Positions 16,997-25,197 are shown, counted from the stretch's first letter. The stretch: DNA of 64,000 nt from Blautia wexlerae (GCF_013300825.1 NZ_JAAIMY010000022.1:1-64000), one strand, 5' to 3'. The notes: a model not told the origin generated them from the sequence alone. Program-made: numbers and translations.

Positions 16997-18295
16997 ATGA
17001 ATTACGAAGAAGCAGTTGCTTATATTGATGAAACTCCGAAATTTACAAAGAAGAACAGTCTGGATCACACAAAGGAATGTCTGAGAAGACTTGGCAATCC
17101 TCAGGATAAATTTAAGGTGATCCATGTGGCAGGAACCAATGGAAAGGGAAGTACATGTGCGTTTCTGACATCTGTTCTGAGAGAGGCAGGATATTCCTGC
17201 GGATTATTTACTTCTCCTCATCTGGTGGAGATCAATGAACGCTTCCAGATCAATGAGGTGAATATTGATAATGATACTTTTCTGAAAGCTTTTGAGAAAG
17301 TAAAGGTACTTGCGGATGAACTGGTTGCAGAGGGTAGCTATCATCCTACTTATTTTGAGATGCTGTTTCTTATGGGAATGGTGATCTTTGCAGATGCAGG
17401 GGTGGATTATGTGACTCTGGAGACAGGTCTGGGCGGAAGGCTGGATGCGACTACTGCTGTTGAGAATCCTGTTGCCTGTGTGATCACATCGATCAGTCTG
17501 GATCATATGCAGTATCTGGGAGATACGGTTGCGAAGATCGCAGGAGAGAAAGCAGGGATCATTGTACCCGGTGTACCGGTAATCTATGACGGAAACGACC
17601 CGGATGCAGCAGAAGTGATCCGTGCCAGAGCAGAAGAACTGGGAAGTCCTGCTTATGAAGTGAAGAGATCAGATACAGAAGTGATCAGAAATACTTCGGC
17701 GGGAATTGATTTTGCATTCCGGAATGAGTATTATAAGGATATGGTTTTCTCTATTCCGTTTATTGCAAAGTATCAGGTGATGAACAGTGCACTTGCATTA
17801 AAGACGATTGAGGTTCTGCAGAATGTGATTCCTGTATCTGTGGATCAGATCCATGCGGGAATTGCCGGAACGCGTTGGCAGGGAAGAATGGAAACAGTGC
17901 TTCCGGGCGTGATCGTGGACGGTGCTCACAATGAGGACGGGGTAGAGAAATTTGTAGAGACAGCAGAACATTTTCAGAAAGAATGTCCGCTGACTTTGCT
18001 TTTCTCAGCAGTAGATGACAAAGATTATACAGATATGATACATACGATCTGCAGCAGGATCACGTTCCGTCATGTGGTAGTAACCTCTGTTGGCGGATAT
18101 CGCCAGGTTCCTGCTGAGAGGTTTGCAAAGCTTTTTACAGAAGCGGGTGCTTCTTCTGTGGAAGTGGCGGAGAACGTTGAGAAAGCCTTTACCAGAGCAC
18201 TGGAAGTAAAGGGGGATAACGGAATGCTCTTCTGCGTGGGTTCTCTGTATCTTGTCGGTGAGATTAAAGATGTGATCAGGAGAAATAAGAAATGA
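16997..18295 (+). CDS. folC: folylpolyglutamate/dihydrofolate synthase
   Basis: The protein has 432 aa, a Mur-ligase-family enzyme that adds glutamates to folates (and often makes dihydrofolate). The P-loop GTNGKGSTCAFL lies at about 47-58, the SPHLVEINERFQIN segment at about 75-88, the conserved ETGLGGRLDATTAV at about 143-156, and SLDHMQYLGDT follows. The ligase C-terminal domain begins with RWQGRME and VDGAHNEDG. The last four bases overlap the next small gene (ATGA), so the two are coupled. The ribosome-binding site is weak and lies in the arm of an inverted repeat. Confidence 0.95.
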   Translation: MNYEEAVAYIDETPKFTKKNSLDHTKECLRRLGNPQDKFKVIHVAGTNGKGSTCAFLTSVLREAGYSCGLFTSPHLVEINERFQINEVNIDNDTFLKAFEKVKVLADELVAEGSYHPTYFEMLFLMGMVIFADAGVDYVTLETGLGGRLDATTAVENPVACVITSISLDHMQYLGDTVAKIAGEKAGIIVPGVPVIYDGNDPDAAEVIRARAEELGSPAYEVKRSDTEVIRNTSAGIDFAFRNEYYKDMVFSIPFIAKYQVMNSALALKTIEVLQNVIPVSVDQIHAGIAGTRWQGRMETVLPGVIVDGAHNEDGVEKFVETAEHFQKECPLTLLFSAVDDKDYTDMIHTICSRITFRHVVVTSVGGYRQVPAERFAKLFTEAGASSVEVAENVEKAFTRALEVKGDNGMLFCVGSLYLVGEIKDVIRRNKK

Positions 18296-18444
18296 TAGAT
18301 TATGAAGAGGAACTGAAGAAATTTGAGCCCTGTCTGGATGTGGCAGATGCGGAGGGAGCGATTTATGACAGGGAACTGACGGATATCCTGGATATCCTTC
18401 AGGAGGTTCTCCGTGAAGCCAAAAGCGGCAGACGGGTAAAATAA
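18292..18444 (+). CDS. small acidic protein, 50 aa, coupled to folC
   Basis: ATG at 18292 overlaps the folC stop by four bases (ATGA) and has AGGAGAA at a correct distance upstream. It encodes MIDYEEELKKFEPCLDVADA and continues to REAKSGRRVK, ending at TAA 18442-18444. The composition (acidic amphipathic helices, regular codon use), the overlap with folC and the ribosome-binding site all argue for a true gene. It was too short for routine ORF lists. Spacing to the next gene is 10 bases, so folC, this gene and the TPR gene form one operon. The function is unknown; nothing enzyme-like can be seen. Confidence 0.7.
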   Translation: MIDYEEELKKFEPCLDVADAEGAIYDRELTDILDILQEVLREAKSGRRVK

Positions 18445-18454
18445 GGAGATACAC

Positions 18455-19792
18455 ATGAATTGTATGAATTGTGGCGCGTTTCTGGTAGACAAGGATCTGG
18501 ATTACTGCCCGAAATGTGGATGTAATGTGCTGATCCAGAAGAAGGTGGATTATCTTTCCAGGCAGTATTACAACCGGGGGCTTGAGAAAGCCAGTGTCCG
18601 TGATCTTTCAGGGGCGATTGACTGTCTGAAGCAGAGCCTTATTTATAATAAGCATAACATTCAGGCGAGAAATCTTCTTGGACTGGTATATTTTGAGACA
18701 GGAGAGGTGGTTGCCGCACTCAGTGAGTGGGTGATCAGTAAGAATCTCCAGCCCTCCAGAAATCTGGCGTCAGAATATATTAACAAGCTGCAGGCGAATT
18801 CCAATAAGCTTGAGGCAATCAATGAAACGATCAGAAAGTATAATGATGCCTTAAATCTCTGCAGGGAAGGACATGAGGATATGGCTGCGATCAGGCTGAA
18901 GAAGATTCTTATGCAGAATCCAAAGCTGATTAAAGGGTATCATCTTCTGGCGCTCGTGCAGATGAAAGAGGGAGAATATAATAAGGCAAGAAGGACGTTA
19001 AGGAAAGCGGCGCGGATTGATAAAACGAATACAACAACTCTTCGTTTCCTGAGAGAGATTGACGAACAGACCGGAGTATCCACACGTCTGGAACGCCAGA
19101 ATAAAAGAAACAGGAAAGCTGTGGACAGCAGTGAGAATGATATGGCAATCCAGATTCCGCAGTATAAAGAAAAAGGAAGGATTCCTCTGTTCTTTACACT
19201 GGTTGCCGGATTTTGTGCAGGATTGCTGGCGTTTTATCTTCTGGCTGTTCCTGCAATACGTCAGGGAATCTACAGGGAAGCGAATCAGCAGATTGTGAAA
19301 TACAGTGATGCAGTGTCCAGCCAGGGAGCTGAGCTGACCAAGGCACAGAGCCAGGCTCAGGAATCAGGGGACACAGTTGAGGCTGCTTCCAAACAGATAG
19401 AGGAAGAGAAGAAAAAGAGCAGCAGTTATGAAGCTCTGATCGAAGCATATGCAGCATTACAGCAGCAGAATGCAGATGAGGCTGCATTGAAGATACAGAA
19501 TGTTTATGCGGATCTGCTGCCTGCGGATCTGAAGGGAATCTACAATACGATCTGTAACACTACGGGGACAACCGGGATTGAAGGAACTACAGATGCGACA
19601 GCAGCAGACGGCACGGACAGTGGTGACAGCGCAGATGGAGATGCTTCTTCGGATTCATCGGACGATGGAAGTTATGACGATGGTTCCTATGACAGCGGGG
19701 ACTATGGAGACGGTTCTTATGATAACTCTGATGGTGATATGGGAGATGATGGAAATTATGATACCGGTGATTATGACGATTCCGGATACTGA
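18455..19792 (+). CDS. zinc-ribbon, TPR and single-span membrane protein
   Basis: The protein has 445 aa. An N-terminal zinc ribbon with two CxxC pairs (CMNCG and CPKCG, residues 3-22) is followed by tetratricopeptide-like helices (about 30-215, for example 'AIDCLKQSLIYNKHNIQARNLLGLVYFETGE'-type units). A basic stretch and one membrane helix (about 248-270, PLFFTLVAGFCAGLLAFYLL) follow. Beyond it comes a coiled coil (about 285-350) and a striking C-terminal tail rich in Asp, Ser, Gly and Tyr with repeated 'DDGSYD' units. The topology would put the TPRs inside and the acidic tail outside. The role is unknown; proteins with this layout are common beside folC in Lachnospiraceae-like genomes in my recollection, which needs checking. 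Confidence 0.8.
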   Translation: MNCMNCGAFLVDKDLDYCPKCGCNVLIQKKVDYLSRQYYNRGLEKASVRDLSGAIDCLKQSLIYNKHNIQARNLLGLVYFETGEVVAALSEWVISKNLQPSRNLASEYINKLQANSNKLEAINETIRKYNDALNLCREGHEDMAAIRLKKILMQNPKLIKGYHLLALVQMKEGEYNKARRTLRKAARIDKTNTTTLRFLREIDEQTGVSTRLERQNKRNRKAVDSSENDMAIQIPQYKEKGRIPLFFTLVAGFCAGLLAFYLLAVPAIRQGIYREANQQIVKYSDAVSSQGAELTKAQSQAQESGDTVEAASKQIEEEKKKSSSYEALIEAYAALQQQNADEAALKIQNVYADLLPADLKGIYNTICNTTGTTGIEGTTDATAADGTDSGDSADGDASSDSSDDGSYDDGSYDSGDYGDGSYDNSDGDMGDDGNYDTGDYDDSGY

Positions 19793-19854
19793 TACCGGTT
19801 TTTCATTCAGACGTGGCAGAAGACATAAAACAATATAAGAAGATGTAAAGATAC

Positions 19855-19890
19855 AAAAGAGATGCATGGGAGTCATGTGTCTCTTTTTTT
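19855..19890 (+). terminator. intrinsic terminator of the folC operon
   Basis: AAAAGAGATGCATG (19855-19868) pairs with CATGTGTCTCTTTT (19874-19887), with G-U pairs, and is followed by more T's. It isolates the spoIIA operon from the TPR gene. Confidence 0.75.
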
Positions 19891-19957
19891 AGCGATTCAG
19901 GTAAGTCCTCTGCTGAGGTTGCAGATATCTGCCTGGCAGAAAGTGAGGAGGGGTATG

Positions 19958-20272
19958 ATGGAGAACAGATTTGAAATACAGGGAAATTCTCTGATAATTC
20001 ATTTACCGGAGGAAGTAGATCATATGGTGACGGATGAAATACGCAGAGATTCCGATGATATCATACGGAAAAAATATATACGGACGATCACATTTGATTT
20101 TTCCGGAACAGCGTTTATGGACAGTTCAGGGATAGGACTGATCATGGGAAGATACCGGATGATGGGGATGCGCGGTGACTGTATACAGGCTACAGGAGTA
20201 AACTCTTATATTGAGAAGCTGCTGCACCTGTCCGGAGTATATAAATTTGTTGAAATCCGTGGGGAAGTCTGA
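19958..20272 (+). CDS. spoIIAA: anti-sigma F factor antagonist SpoIIAA
   Basis: The protein has 104 aa with a STAS domain. In the forespore, unphosphorylated SpoIIAA binds SpoIIAB and frees sigma-F; SpoIIAB inactivates it by phosphorylating a serine in the DSSGIG motif, seen here as AFMDSSGIGLIMGRY near residues 51-65. Two ATGs occur in tandem at 19955 and 19958. GGAGG at 19947-19951 leaves 6 bases to the second, which is preferred. It is the first gene of the conserved spoIIAA-spoIIAB-sigF operon. Confidence 0.95.
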   Translation: MENRFEIQGNSLIIHLPEEVDHMVTDEIRRDSDDIIRKKYIRTITFDFSGTAFMDSSGIGLIMGRYRMMGMRGDCIQATGVNSYIEKLLHLSGVYKFVEIRGEV

Positions 20273-20294
20273 AGAGAGGGGGAAGAAAACTATT

Positions 20295-20720
20295 ATGGAA
20301 AATACCAATGAAATGAAAATTATTTTTGACAGCAGACCGGAGAATGAAGGACTCGCGAGGGTTGCAGCGGCAGCTTTCTGCACACAGCTGAATCCGACTC
20401 TGGAGGAGGTGGCAGATCTGAAAACGGCTGTGTCAGAGGCTGTGACAAACTGTATTATTCATGCTTATGAAGGGAAAGTGCGGAAGATAGAGATTTTCTG
20501 CAGAAGGGAAGGGCAGAACTTATGGATTGATGTGATCGATAAGGGTGTGGGGATCAGAGATGTTTCAAAAGCCATGGAGCCTCTTTTTACAACAAAGCCG
20601 GAGAAAGATCGTTCAGGGATGGGGTTTACATTCATGGAAGCGTTTATGGATGAGGTAACAGTAGAATCGCAGGTGGGGCATGGAACAGTTGTCCATATGA
20701 AAAAGACGATCGGGAGGTAG
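20295..20720 (+). CDS. spoIIAB: anti-sigma F factor SpoIIAB (serine kinase)
   Basis: The protein has 141 aa with a GHKL ATPase fold. It holds sigma-F inactive and phosphorylates SpoIIAA. The N-box is in EAVTNCIIHAYEGKV (about 43-57), the G1 box in DVIDKGVGIRD and the G2 region in RSGMGFTFMEAF. The start at 20295 (MENTNEMKI) lies 22 bases after the spoIIAA stop and is preceded by a GGGGGAAG-type site. The frame is open further upstream, but that part overlaps spoIIAA. Confidence 0.95.
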   Translation: MENTNEMKIIFDSRPENEGLARVAAAAFCTQLNPTLEEVADLKTAVSEAVTNCIIHAYEGKVRKIEIFCRREGQNLWIDVIDKGVGIRDVSKAMEPLFTTKPEKDRSGMGFTFMEAFMDEVTVESQVGHGTVVHMKKTIGR

Positions 20721-20722
20721 GA

Positions 20723-21436
20723 ATGGATCATACTCTTGCTCTGATCATGAAATCACAACAGGGGGATAAAGAGGCAAGAGATACTGTATTTAAAGAAAAC
20801 GCAGGGCTGGTATACAGCATGGCGAAAAGATTTGCCGGGCGCGGCGTGGAAATGGAAGATATCGTACAGATAGGGAGCATTGGTCTGCTTAAGGCCATAG
20901 ACCGCTTTGACATTTCGTATGATGTGAAATTTTCCACTTATGCTGTTCCGATGATCATAGGTGAAATCAGGCGTTATCTGAGAGATGACGGAATGCTTAA
21001 AGTAAGCAGAAGCTTAAAAGAAAACTGTGCCAGAATTTATTCTGCAAAAGAAACACTGGAAAAAGAGCTGGGACGCGAGCCGACGCTGGAGGAAGTTGCA
21101 AAAGCAGCAGAGCTTTCCGCAGATGAAGTACTGATGTCGCTGGAAGCGGGTGCTGAAGTAGAGTCTTTGCATAAGATTATCTATCAGGGAGACGGAAATG
21201 ACATTTCCCTGATGGACAGGCTTCCGGAAAAAGAGAATGGACAGGATGCAGCACTGGACAGGATTTTTCTGGATGAGATTCTGAAAAAACTGGATGTAAA
21301 AGAACGTCAGCTGATCGGCATGAGATATTTTAAGGATATGACGCAGACGGAGATTGCGGCAGAGATGGGGATTTCTCAGGTCCAGGTGTCCAGAATGGAA
21401 AAGAGGATTCTGAAGGAACTTAAAAAACAGATATAA
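20723..21436 (+). CDS. sigF: sporulation sigma factor F
   Basis: The protein has 237 aa of the sigma-70 group, the first forespore-specific factor. Region 2 is MAKRFAGRGVEMEDIVQIGS...DRFDISYDVKFSTYAVPMIIGEIRR. Region 3 has LGREPTLEEVAKAAELS, and region 4 has TQTEIAAEMGISQVQVSRME as the helix-turn-helix reading the -35 box. The start is 2 bases after spoIIAB, with GGGAGGTAGG as ribosome-binding site, so synthesis is coupled to its inhibitor. Confidence 0.96.
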   Translation: MDHTLALIMKSQQGDKEARDTVFKENAGLVYSMAKRFAGRGVEMEDIVQIGSIGLLKAIDRFDISYDVKFSTYAVPMIIGEIRRYLRDDGMLKVSRSLKENCARIYSAKETLEKELGREPTLEEVAKAAELSADEVLMSLEAGAEVESLHKIIYQGDGNDISLMDRLPEKENGQDAALDRIFLDEILKKLDVKERQLIGMRYFKDMTQTEIAAEMGISQVQVSRMEKRILKELKKQI

Positions 21437-21477
21437 GGAGATGGAACGGAAATAAGCCTGAGATAACAGGTAATAAA

Positions 21478-21513
21478 AGAAGAGTGTGCGATACTGATTT
21501 TGCACACTCTTCT
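21478..21513. terminator. bidirectional terminator between sigF and queT
   Basis: AGAAGAGTGTGC (21478-21489) and GCACACTCTTCT (21502-21513) form a perfect 12-bp stem. A- and T-rich flanks make it usable by the sigF transcript and by the convergent queT transcript. Confidence 0.85.
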
Positions 21514-21533
21514 TTCAATTCATATATCGTAAA

Positions 21534-22031
21534 TTATACAGTTTTCTGTGATCTGAAGATTACATTTTTGTATTTCAGAAGGGCAGTCTGAAGAATCAGT
21601 CCTATTACACCGCAGGAAACTACTTCACCGATACCTACAGTGAACATCATAAGCGGGATCGGAAGATTTACTCCGTATCCGAAGCGAAGTACGAATGGTA
21701 CGATCACTGCATTGGAAACAATCGGTGGGATTGGTGCCAGAAAACGGTTACAGTTGCGGAGTTTGTAAGTAAATATTGCTCCGATCAGTGTTGCAATGCT
21801 TCCGAAAATAATATCTACCGGAATGGCACCGCCAAAGAGATTGGCAATGATGCATCCTACAAATAATCCCGGGATTGCAGCAGGTGTAAAGAATGGCAGG
21901 ATAGTCAGTGCCTCCGAAAAACGAATCTGAATTTCGCCATAACTAAGTGGTGCAAATAAAAGAGTCAGAACCACATAAATAGCTCCGATCACTGCGGCTT
22001 CTGCCAGAAACTGGGTACCTTTGTTTTTCAT
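21534..22031 (-). CDS. queT: QueT-family ECF transporter S component (queuosine precursor uptake)
   Basis: The protein has 165 aa and is almost entirely hydrophobic with five to six membrane segments. The pattern AEAAVIGAIYVVLTLLFAPL, then EIQIRFSEALTILPFFTPAAIPGLF and FGSIATLIGAIFTYKLR, is typical of the QueT family, predicted substrate-binding subunits of energy-coupling-factor transporters for preQ1/preQ0 or queuine. The ATPases and EcfT are presumably encoded elsewhere. Its ribosome-binding site lies within a candidate preQ1 pseudoknot (22041-22085), which agrees with the function. It follows spoVAA by 68 bases on the same strand but may have its own control. Confidence 0.88.
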   Translation of the reverse strand: MKNKGTQFLAEAAVIGAIYVVLTLLFAPLSYGEIQIRFSEALTILPFFTPAAIPGLFVGCIIANLFGGAIPVDIIFGSIATLIGAIFTYKLRNCNRFLAPIPPIVSNAVIVPFVLRFGYGVNLPIPLMMFTVGIGEVVSCGVIGLILQTALLKYKNVIFRSQKTV

Positions 22032-22040
22032 ATTTGATTA

Positions 22041-22085
22041 TCTCCTTTAGTATTTGTTTTACGAGTGGAAGGTCTCGAACACTCG
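22041..22085 (-). promoter_or_regulatory. preQ1-type riboswitch candidate covering the queT ribosome-binding site
   Basis: On the minus strand CGAGTG (22085-22080) and CACTCG (22067-22062) form a 6-bp stem closing a 12-base loop TTCGAGACCTTC. An A-rich tail TAAAACAAATACTA follows, then AAGGAG. CCTT in the loop can pair with AAGG of the ribosome-binding site to form an H-type pseudoknot. This is the compact architecture of class-I preQ1 riboswitches that act on translation. The neighbouring gene is a queuosine-precursor transporter. Exact consensus residues were not all matched, so the call stays a candidate. Confidence 0.55.
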
Positions 22086-22099
22086 GCTATCGAAGTATA

Positions 22100-22714
22100 T
22101 CACTTTTCAGAAGCGCGGTCAATGTCTTCGATAAGAGTTTTATTAACATTTTCTTCGTATAGACGCATTTGTATCTGCATTGGCGTTGGATCATCTGTAA
22201 TCTTCATATGGCCGAAGTGATTAAAGAAGAACAGCACCCCAAGTCCAATCCCTATGGAGTAGGTGATCTCCAGAACAGTAAAATGACCGGAAGTCTGTCC
22301 TGTAACCTGAGTATAGATCTGTGCAAATAAACCACCAACATCTACGTCGTTATTAAATGTCATGATGGAGAAACCTGCACCGAAAAATGCGGCAAGACCC
22401 ACGAAAATAATCTTGCACCACTGCCAGATAAGTCCGGGACCGGGTTTATTTTTAAAAGTGATAATGAAATCAGCTTCTCCGATGGTATTGATCTCGAGTT
22501 CCGGTTCTTTTTTCTGGATTTCAGTGATCAGATCCATGACAGACATTACATAGCGTCCAGGTTTATCCGGATCAAGATTTGCAACCGGCATCACCCGGAT
22601 CCGGTTCAGGATTTTACTGTTGCTGCAGGAGAGTTTTGCAATATCCTGAAGATAAATGTGGGGATGAGTTACCTGGATATTCTGATCTAACTGTAAATAG
22701 AGAGTATCACTCAT
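22100..22714 (-). CDS. spoVAA: stage V sporulation protein AA
   Basis: The protein has 204 aa. An N-terminal soluble domain (SDTLYLQLDQNIQVTHPHIY...) is followed by two membrane helices (about 110-130 and 155-170) around FNNDVDVGGLFAQIYTQVTG, then YSIGIGLGVLFFFNHFG and DDPTPMQIQM. These match Bacillus SpoVAA, part of the inner-membrane channel that moves dipicolinic acid in and out of the spore. The ribosome-binding site (AAAGGA) overlaps the end of spoVAE. In Bacillus spoVAA is the first gene of the operon; here it is last. Confidence 0.9.
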   Translation of the reverse strand: MSDTLYLQLDQNIQVTHPHIYLQDIAKLSCSNSKILNRIRVMPVANLDPDKPGRYVMSVMDLITEIQKKEPELEINTIGEADFIITFKNKPGPGLIWQWCKIIFVGLAAFFGAGFSIMTFNNDVDVGGLFAQIYTQVTGQTSGHFTVLEITYSIGIGLGVLFFFNHFGHMKITDDPTPMQIQMRLYEENVNKTLIEDIDRASEK

Positions 22715-22720
22715 AGTATG

Positions 22721-23077
22721 TTATCCTTTCATTTTGGGCTTAAAGACCAGACTTGCAAGATAAGAAAAGATCAGTGCAGCGGAGACTCCCACTGCGCAGG
22801 CAGTGAAGCCACCCATAAAGAGTCCGATCAGCCCGTTTTTGTCGATGGCTTCTTTCATTCCTTTCCAGAGAACATTGCCGAAACCAAGCAGTGGGACAGA
22901 GGCACCTGCACCTGCGAATTCCACAAATGGCTGATAGATTCCGACTGCGCTTAAGACAGAACCTGTACACACCAGAAGCACCATGATCCGTCCGGGCATA
23001 AGCTTTGTTCTGTCAAGCAAAATCTGAACCAGGGCGCAGATCAGTCCGCCTGTCCAGAATGCATTAAAATAGTCCAT
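22721..23077 (-). CDS. spoVAE: stage V sporulation protein AE
   Basis: The protein has 118 aa. The ATG at 23077 (MDYFNAFWTGGLICALVQIL) has GGAGGAAA just upstream; the frame is open further but overlaps spoVAD. Three to four membrane helices and the conserved 'YQPFVEFAGAGASVPLLGFG' segment identify SpoVAE (the AEb type). With SpoVAC it is thought to form the membrane part of the DPA channel. Expressed after spoVAD, 29 bases apart. Confidence 0.9.
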   Translation of the reverse strand: MDYFNAFWTGGLICALVQILLDRTKLMPGRIMVLLVCTGSVLSAVGIYQPFVEFAGAGASVPLLGFGNVLWKGMKEAIDKNGLIGLFMGGFTACAVGVSAALIFSYLASLVFKPKMKG

Positions 23078-23106
23078 GTATGTTTCCTCCTGAAAAATTT
23101 TTGCAT

Positions 23107-24189
23107 TTACATCATATCCGGGACTCTGTATTGTTCTATCACAACGGCGTGTGCGATACCGGGAATAGGATCGCCCTCGTTGAAGCTTACTTTTGACAGC
23201 AGGGCGCCTGTGGGAACGAAGAGAACCCGCTTCCATTTTCCATGTATGATCCCGGGAAGGATATAGCCTGCCAGAACAGAGGCAGAGCAACCGCATCCGC
23301 TGCCGCCGGAATGTGTATCCTGAGTCTGGGGATCATAGATCAGCATCCCGCAGTCCTGATGAATGGAGGAGATGTCAAACCCTTTTTCCAGGAGAAGGTC
23401 GAAGAGAATCTTCTGTCCTATCATACCCAGATCACCGGTGAAAATGGCATCATAATCAGATGGTTTCCGATGAAAATCTTGAAGATTCCGGGCTATGGTA
23501 TCGCAGGCAGCAGGAGCCATACATGCTCCCATATTGAAGGAATCCTTAAATCCAAAGTCGATTAGCCGTCCAGTGGTGATTCCGGTTATGACGGCACAGA
23601 TATTACGGTTTCGGAGTGTTCCCGGGGATTTTTTGTCCGGGCGTGCAGGGGGCTTATACCCAAGTACACAGGCTCCGGCACCGGTGACAGTCCAGGTAGC
23701 AGATAAGGGTCTCTGATTTCCATATCCCAGGGGAAAACGAAATTCTTTTTCTGCACTGGCAAAGTGGCTGGAAGTTGCACACAGGATATGTTTTCCATAT
23801 CCACCCTGAATGCACATGGAACCAAGGGAAAGGGATTCCCCCATGGTGGAACATGCTCCGAAAAGACCGTAAAAAGGAATTTCCAGATCAGCGGTTCCGA
23901 AGGAAGAAGCTGCTGTCTGCGCCAGAAGGTCTCCTGCAAAAAGCAGCCGGATATCAGAACAGGTGAGGCCAGCCTTTTGAATCGCCAGCAGAGCAGCCTG
24001 CTTTTGCAGAGTGCTTTCGGCTGCTTCCCAGGTATCTGTTCCAAACATAGGATCTTCACATATGCTGTCAAAGCAAGTACCTAAGGGTCCTTCTCCTTCT
24101 TTCTGTCCCACAACGGAAGCGCAGCTCTGGATAAAAACCGGATTCTGAAATGAAATGCCGGATGTACCGCAGGTCATTTGTCTGTTCAT
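23107..24189 (-). CDS. spoVAD: stage V sporulation protein AD
   Basis: The protein has 360 aa with a thiolase-like fold that binds dipicolinic acid on the spore inner membrane. The start at 24189 (MNRQMTCGTSGISFQNPVF) follows AAGGAGG; an upstream extension of the frame is spurious. Recognisable stretches are 'GLFGACSTMGESLSLGSM' (about 135-152), 'NMGACMAPAACDTIARNL' and 'HSGGSGCGCSASVLAGYIL'. There is no signal peptide. It sits between spoVAC and spoVAE as in other spore formers. Confidence 0.95.
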   Translation of the reverse strand: MNRQMTCGTSGISFQNPVFIQSCASVVGQKEGEGPLGTCFDSICEDPMFGTDTWEAAESTLQKQAALLAIQKAGLTCSDIRLLFAGDLLAQTAASSFGTADLEIPFYGLFGACSTMGESLSLGSMCIQGGYGKHILCATSSHFASAEKEFRFPLGYGNQRPLSATWTVTGAGACVLGYKPPARPDKKSPGTLRNRNICAVITGITTGRLIDFGFKDSFNMGACMAPAACDTIARNLQDFHRKPSDYDAIFTGDLGMIGQKILFDLLLEKGFDISSIHQDCGMLIYDPQTQDTHSGGSGCGCSASVLAGYILPGIIHGKWKRVLFVPTGALLSKVSFNEGDPIPGIAHAVVIEQYRVPDMM

Positions 24190-24278
24190 ATGAAACCTCC
24201 TTGTATAGTAAGTCAGATGGGAAATATCCTCCCGGCTGAAATTGCAGCGGGGATATTTCTGCCTGCAGATTGCTATAA

Positions 24279-24740
24279 TTATATCTTCATGAAAAGGTAA
24301 TAAATTACACCAAGAATCCATGAACTCAGGATTCCATAAAGAATTACAGGACCTGCAATGGTGAATATTTTACATCCGATGCCGAATACCTGTCCCTCTG
24401 CTTTGTATTCGATTGCAGAGGCAGCTACGGAGTTGGCAAAACCGGTGATCGGAACAAGGCTTCCGGCACCGCCGAATCTGCCGATTTTGGAATAAAGATT
24501 GCATCCGGTAAGGATAACGCTGAGAAGAATCAGGATAAGAGAACACCAGGAACCGGCGGTATCTTTGTCCAATCCTAGTCTGCCGGCACAATTTAAGACG
24601 ATCTGGCCAAGTACACAGATGAATCCTCCTGTGAAAAATGCTTTGCACATATTTATCGGCAGGCTGTGGATGGGTGTGACTGTTTTTACATATTCTTCAT
24701 ATTGCTTTTGCTTTTTTTGATTGGAATTGTTATCTGGCAT
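24279..24740 (-). CDS. spoVAC: stage V sporulation protein AC
   Basis: The protein has 153 aa. A basic N-terminus (QKKQKQYEEYVKTVTPIHS) is followed by four membrane helices and 'SKIGRFGGAGSLVPITGFAN', the same glycine-rich membrane motif seen in SpoVAE, to which it is related. SpoVAC of Bacillus can act as a mechanosensitive channel that releases DPA in germination. The start at 24740 follows GAGAGG. Confidence 0.92.
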   Translation of the reverse strand: MPDNNSNQKKQKQYEEYVKTVTPIHSLPINMCKAFFTGGFICVLGQIVLNCAGRLGLDKDTAGSWCSLILILLSVILTGCNLYSKIGRFGGAGSLVPITGFANSVAASAIEYKAEGQVFGIGCKIFTIAGPVILYGILSSWILGVIYYLFMKI

Positions 24741-24777
24741 AATATAAGACCTCTCTGAATTAAATATTAGCTGGAAA

Positions 24778-25197
24778 TTATGGCAGCCATCCGTTATAAT
24801 AATAAATCAGTGCCCCGACAGTTTTGCCGGCGGCTATGCACAGGATTGTAAAAGAAAGACCCCTCCGGAATCTGATTCTTCTGGCGAATATGGGAAAAAT
24901 GTCTGCCATTTCTGCCAGAGCCATGATCCATCCGCCAAGGAAAATTCCTGAAAAGAGTCCGTACAGGATCAGAAACGGAGTACCGAACCGGATATCCCAG
25001 TGAAAGAGGAAGAACAGGTTTCCAAGTTCTGTTCCCCAGAATGTAATGTCTTCATACAGCATCATATGATCTGCCGTGTGGGTAATTCCTGCATATCTGG
25101 GAATAATAGAAAGACCAATCATAAGACCGGTTAGTCCTCCGGCGATAATAAAGCCGGAACATAATCCTGTAAATCCAAGAAAAATCTGCTGTAACAT
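24778..25197 (-). CDS. spoVAB: stage V sporulation protein AB
   Basis: The protein has 139 aa and four membrane helices, with 'GLCSGFIIAGGLTGLMIGLSIIPRYAGITHTA' and 'GIFLGGWIMALAEMADIFPIFARRIR' typical of SpoVAB. It is the first gene of this leftward spoVA operon. Upstream lies an inverted repeat (CTGCCGG 25213-25219 / CCGGCAG 25242-25248) that would fold in the 5' leader. A sigma-G promoter is expected, but I could not assign one with confidence. Confidence 0.88.
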   Translation of the reverse strand: MLQQIFLGFTGLCSGFIIAGGLTGLMIGLSIIPRYAGITHTADHMMLYEDITFWGTELGNLFFLFHWDIRFGTPFLILYGLFSGIFLGGWIMALAEMADIFPIFARRIRFRRGLSFTILCIAAGKTVGALIYYYNGWLP

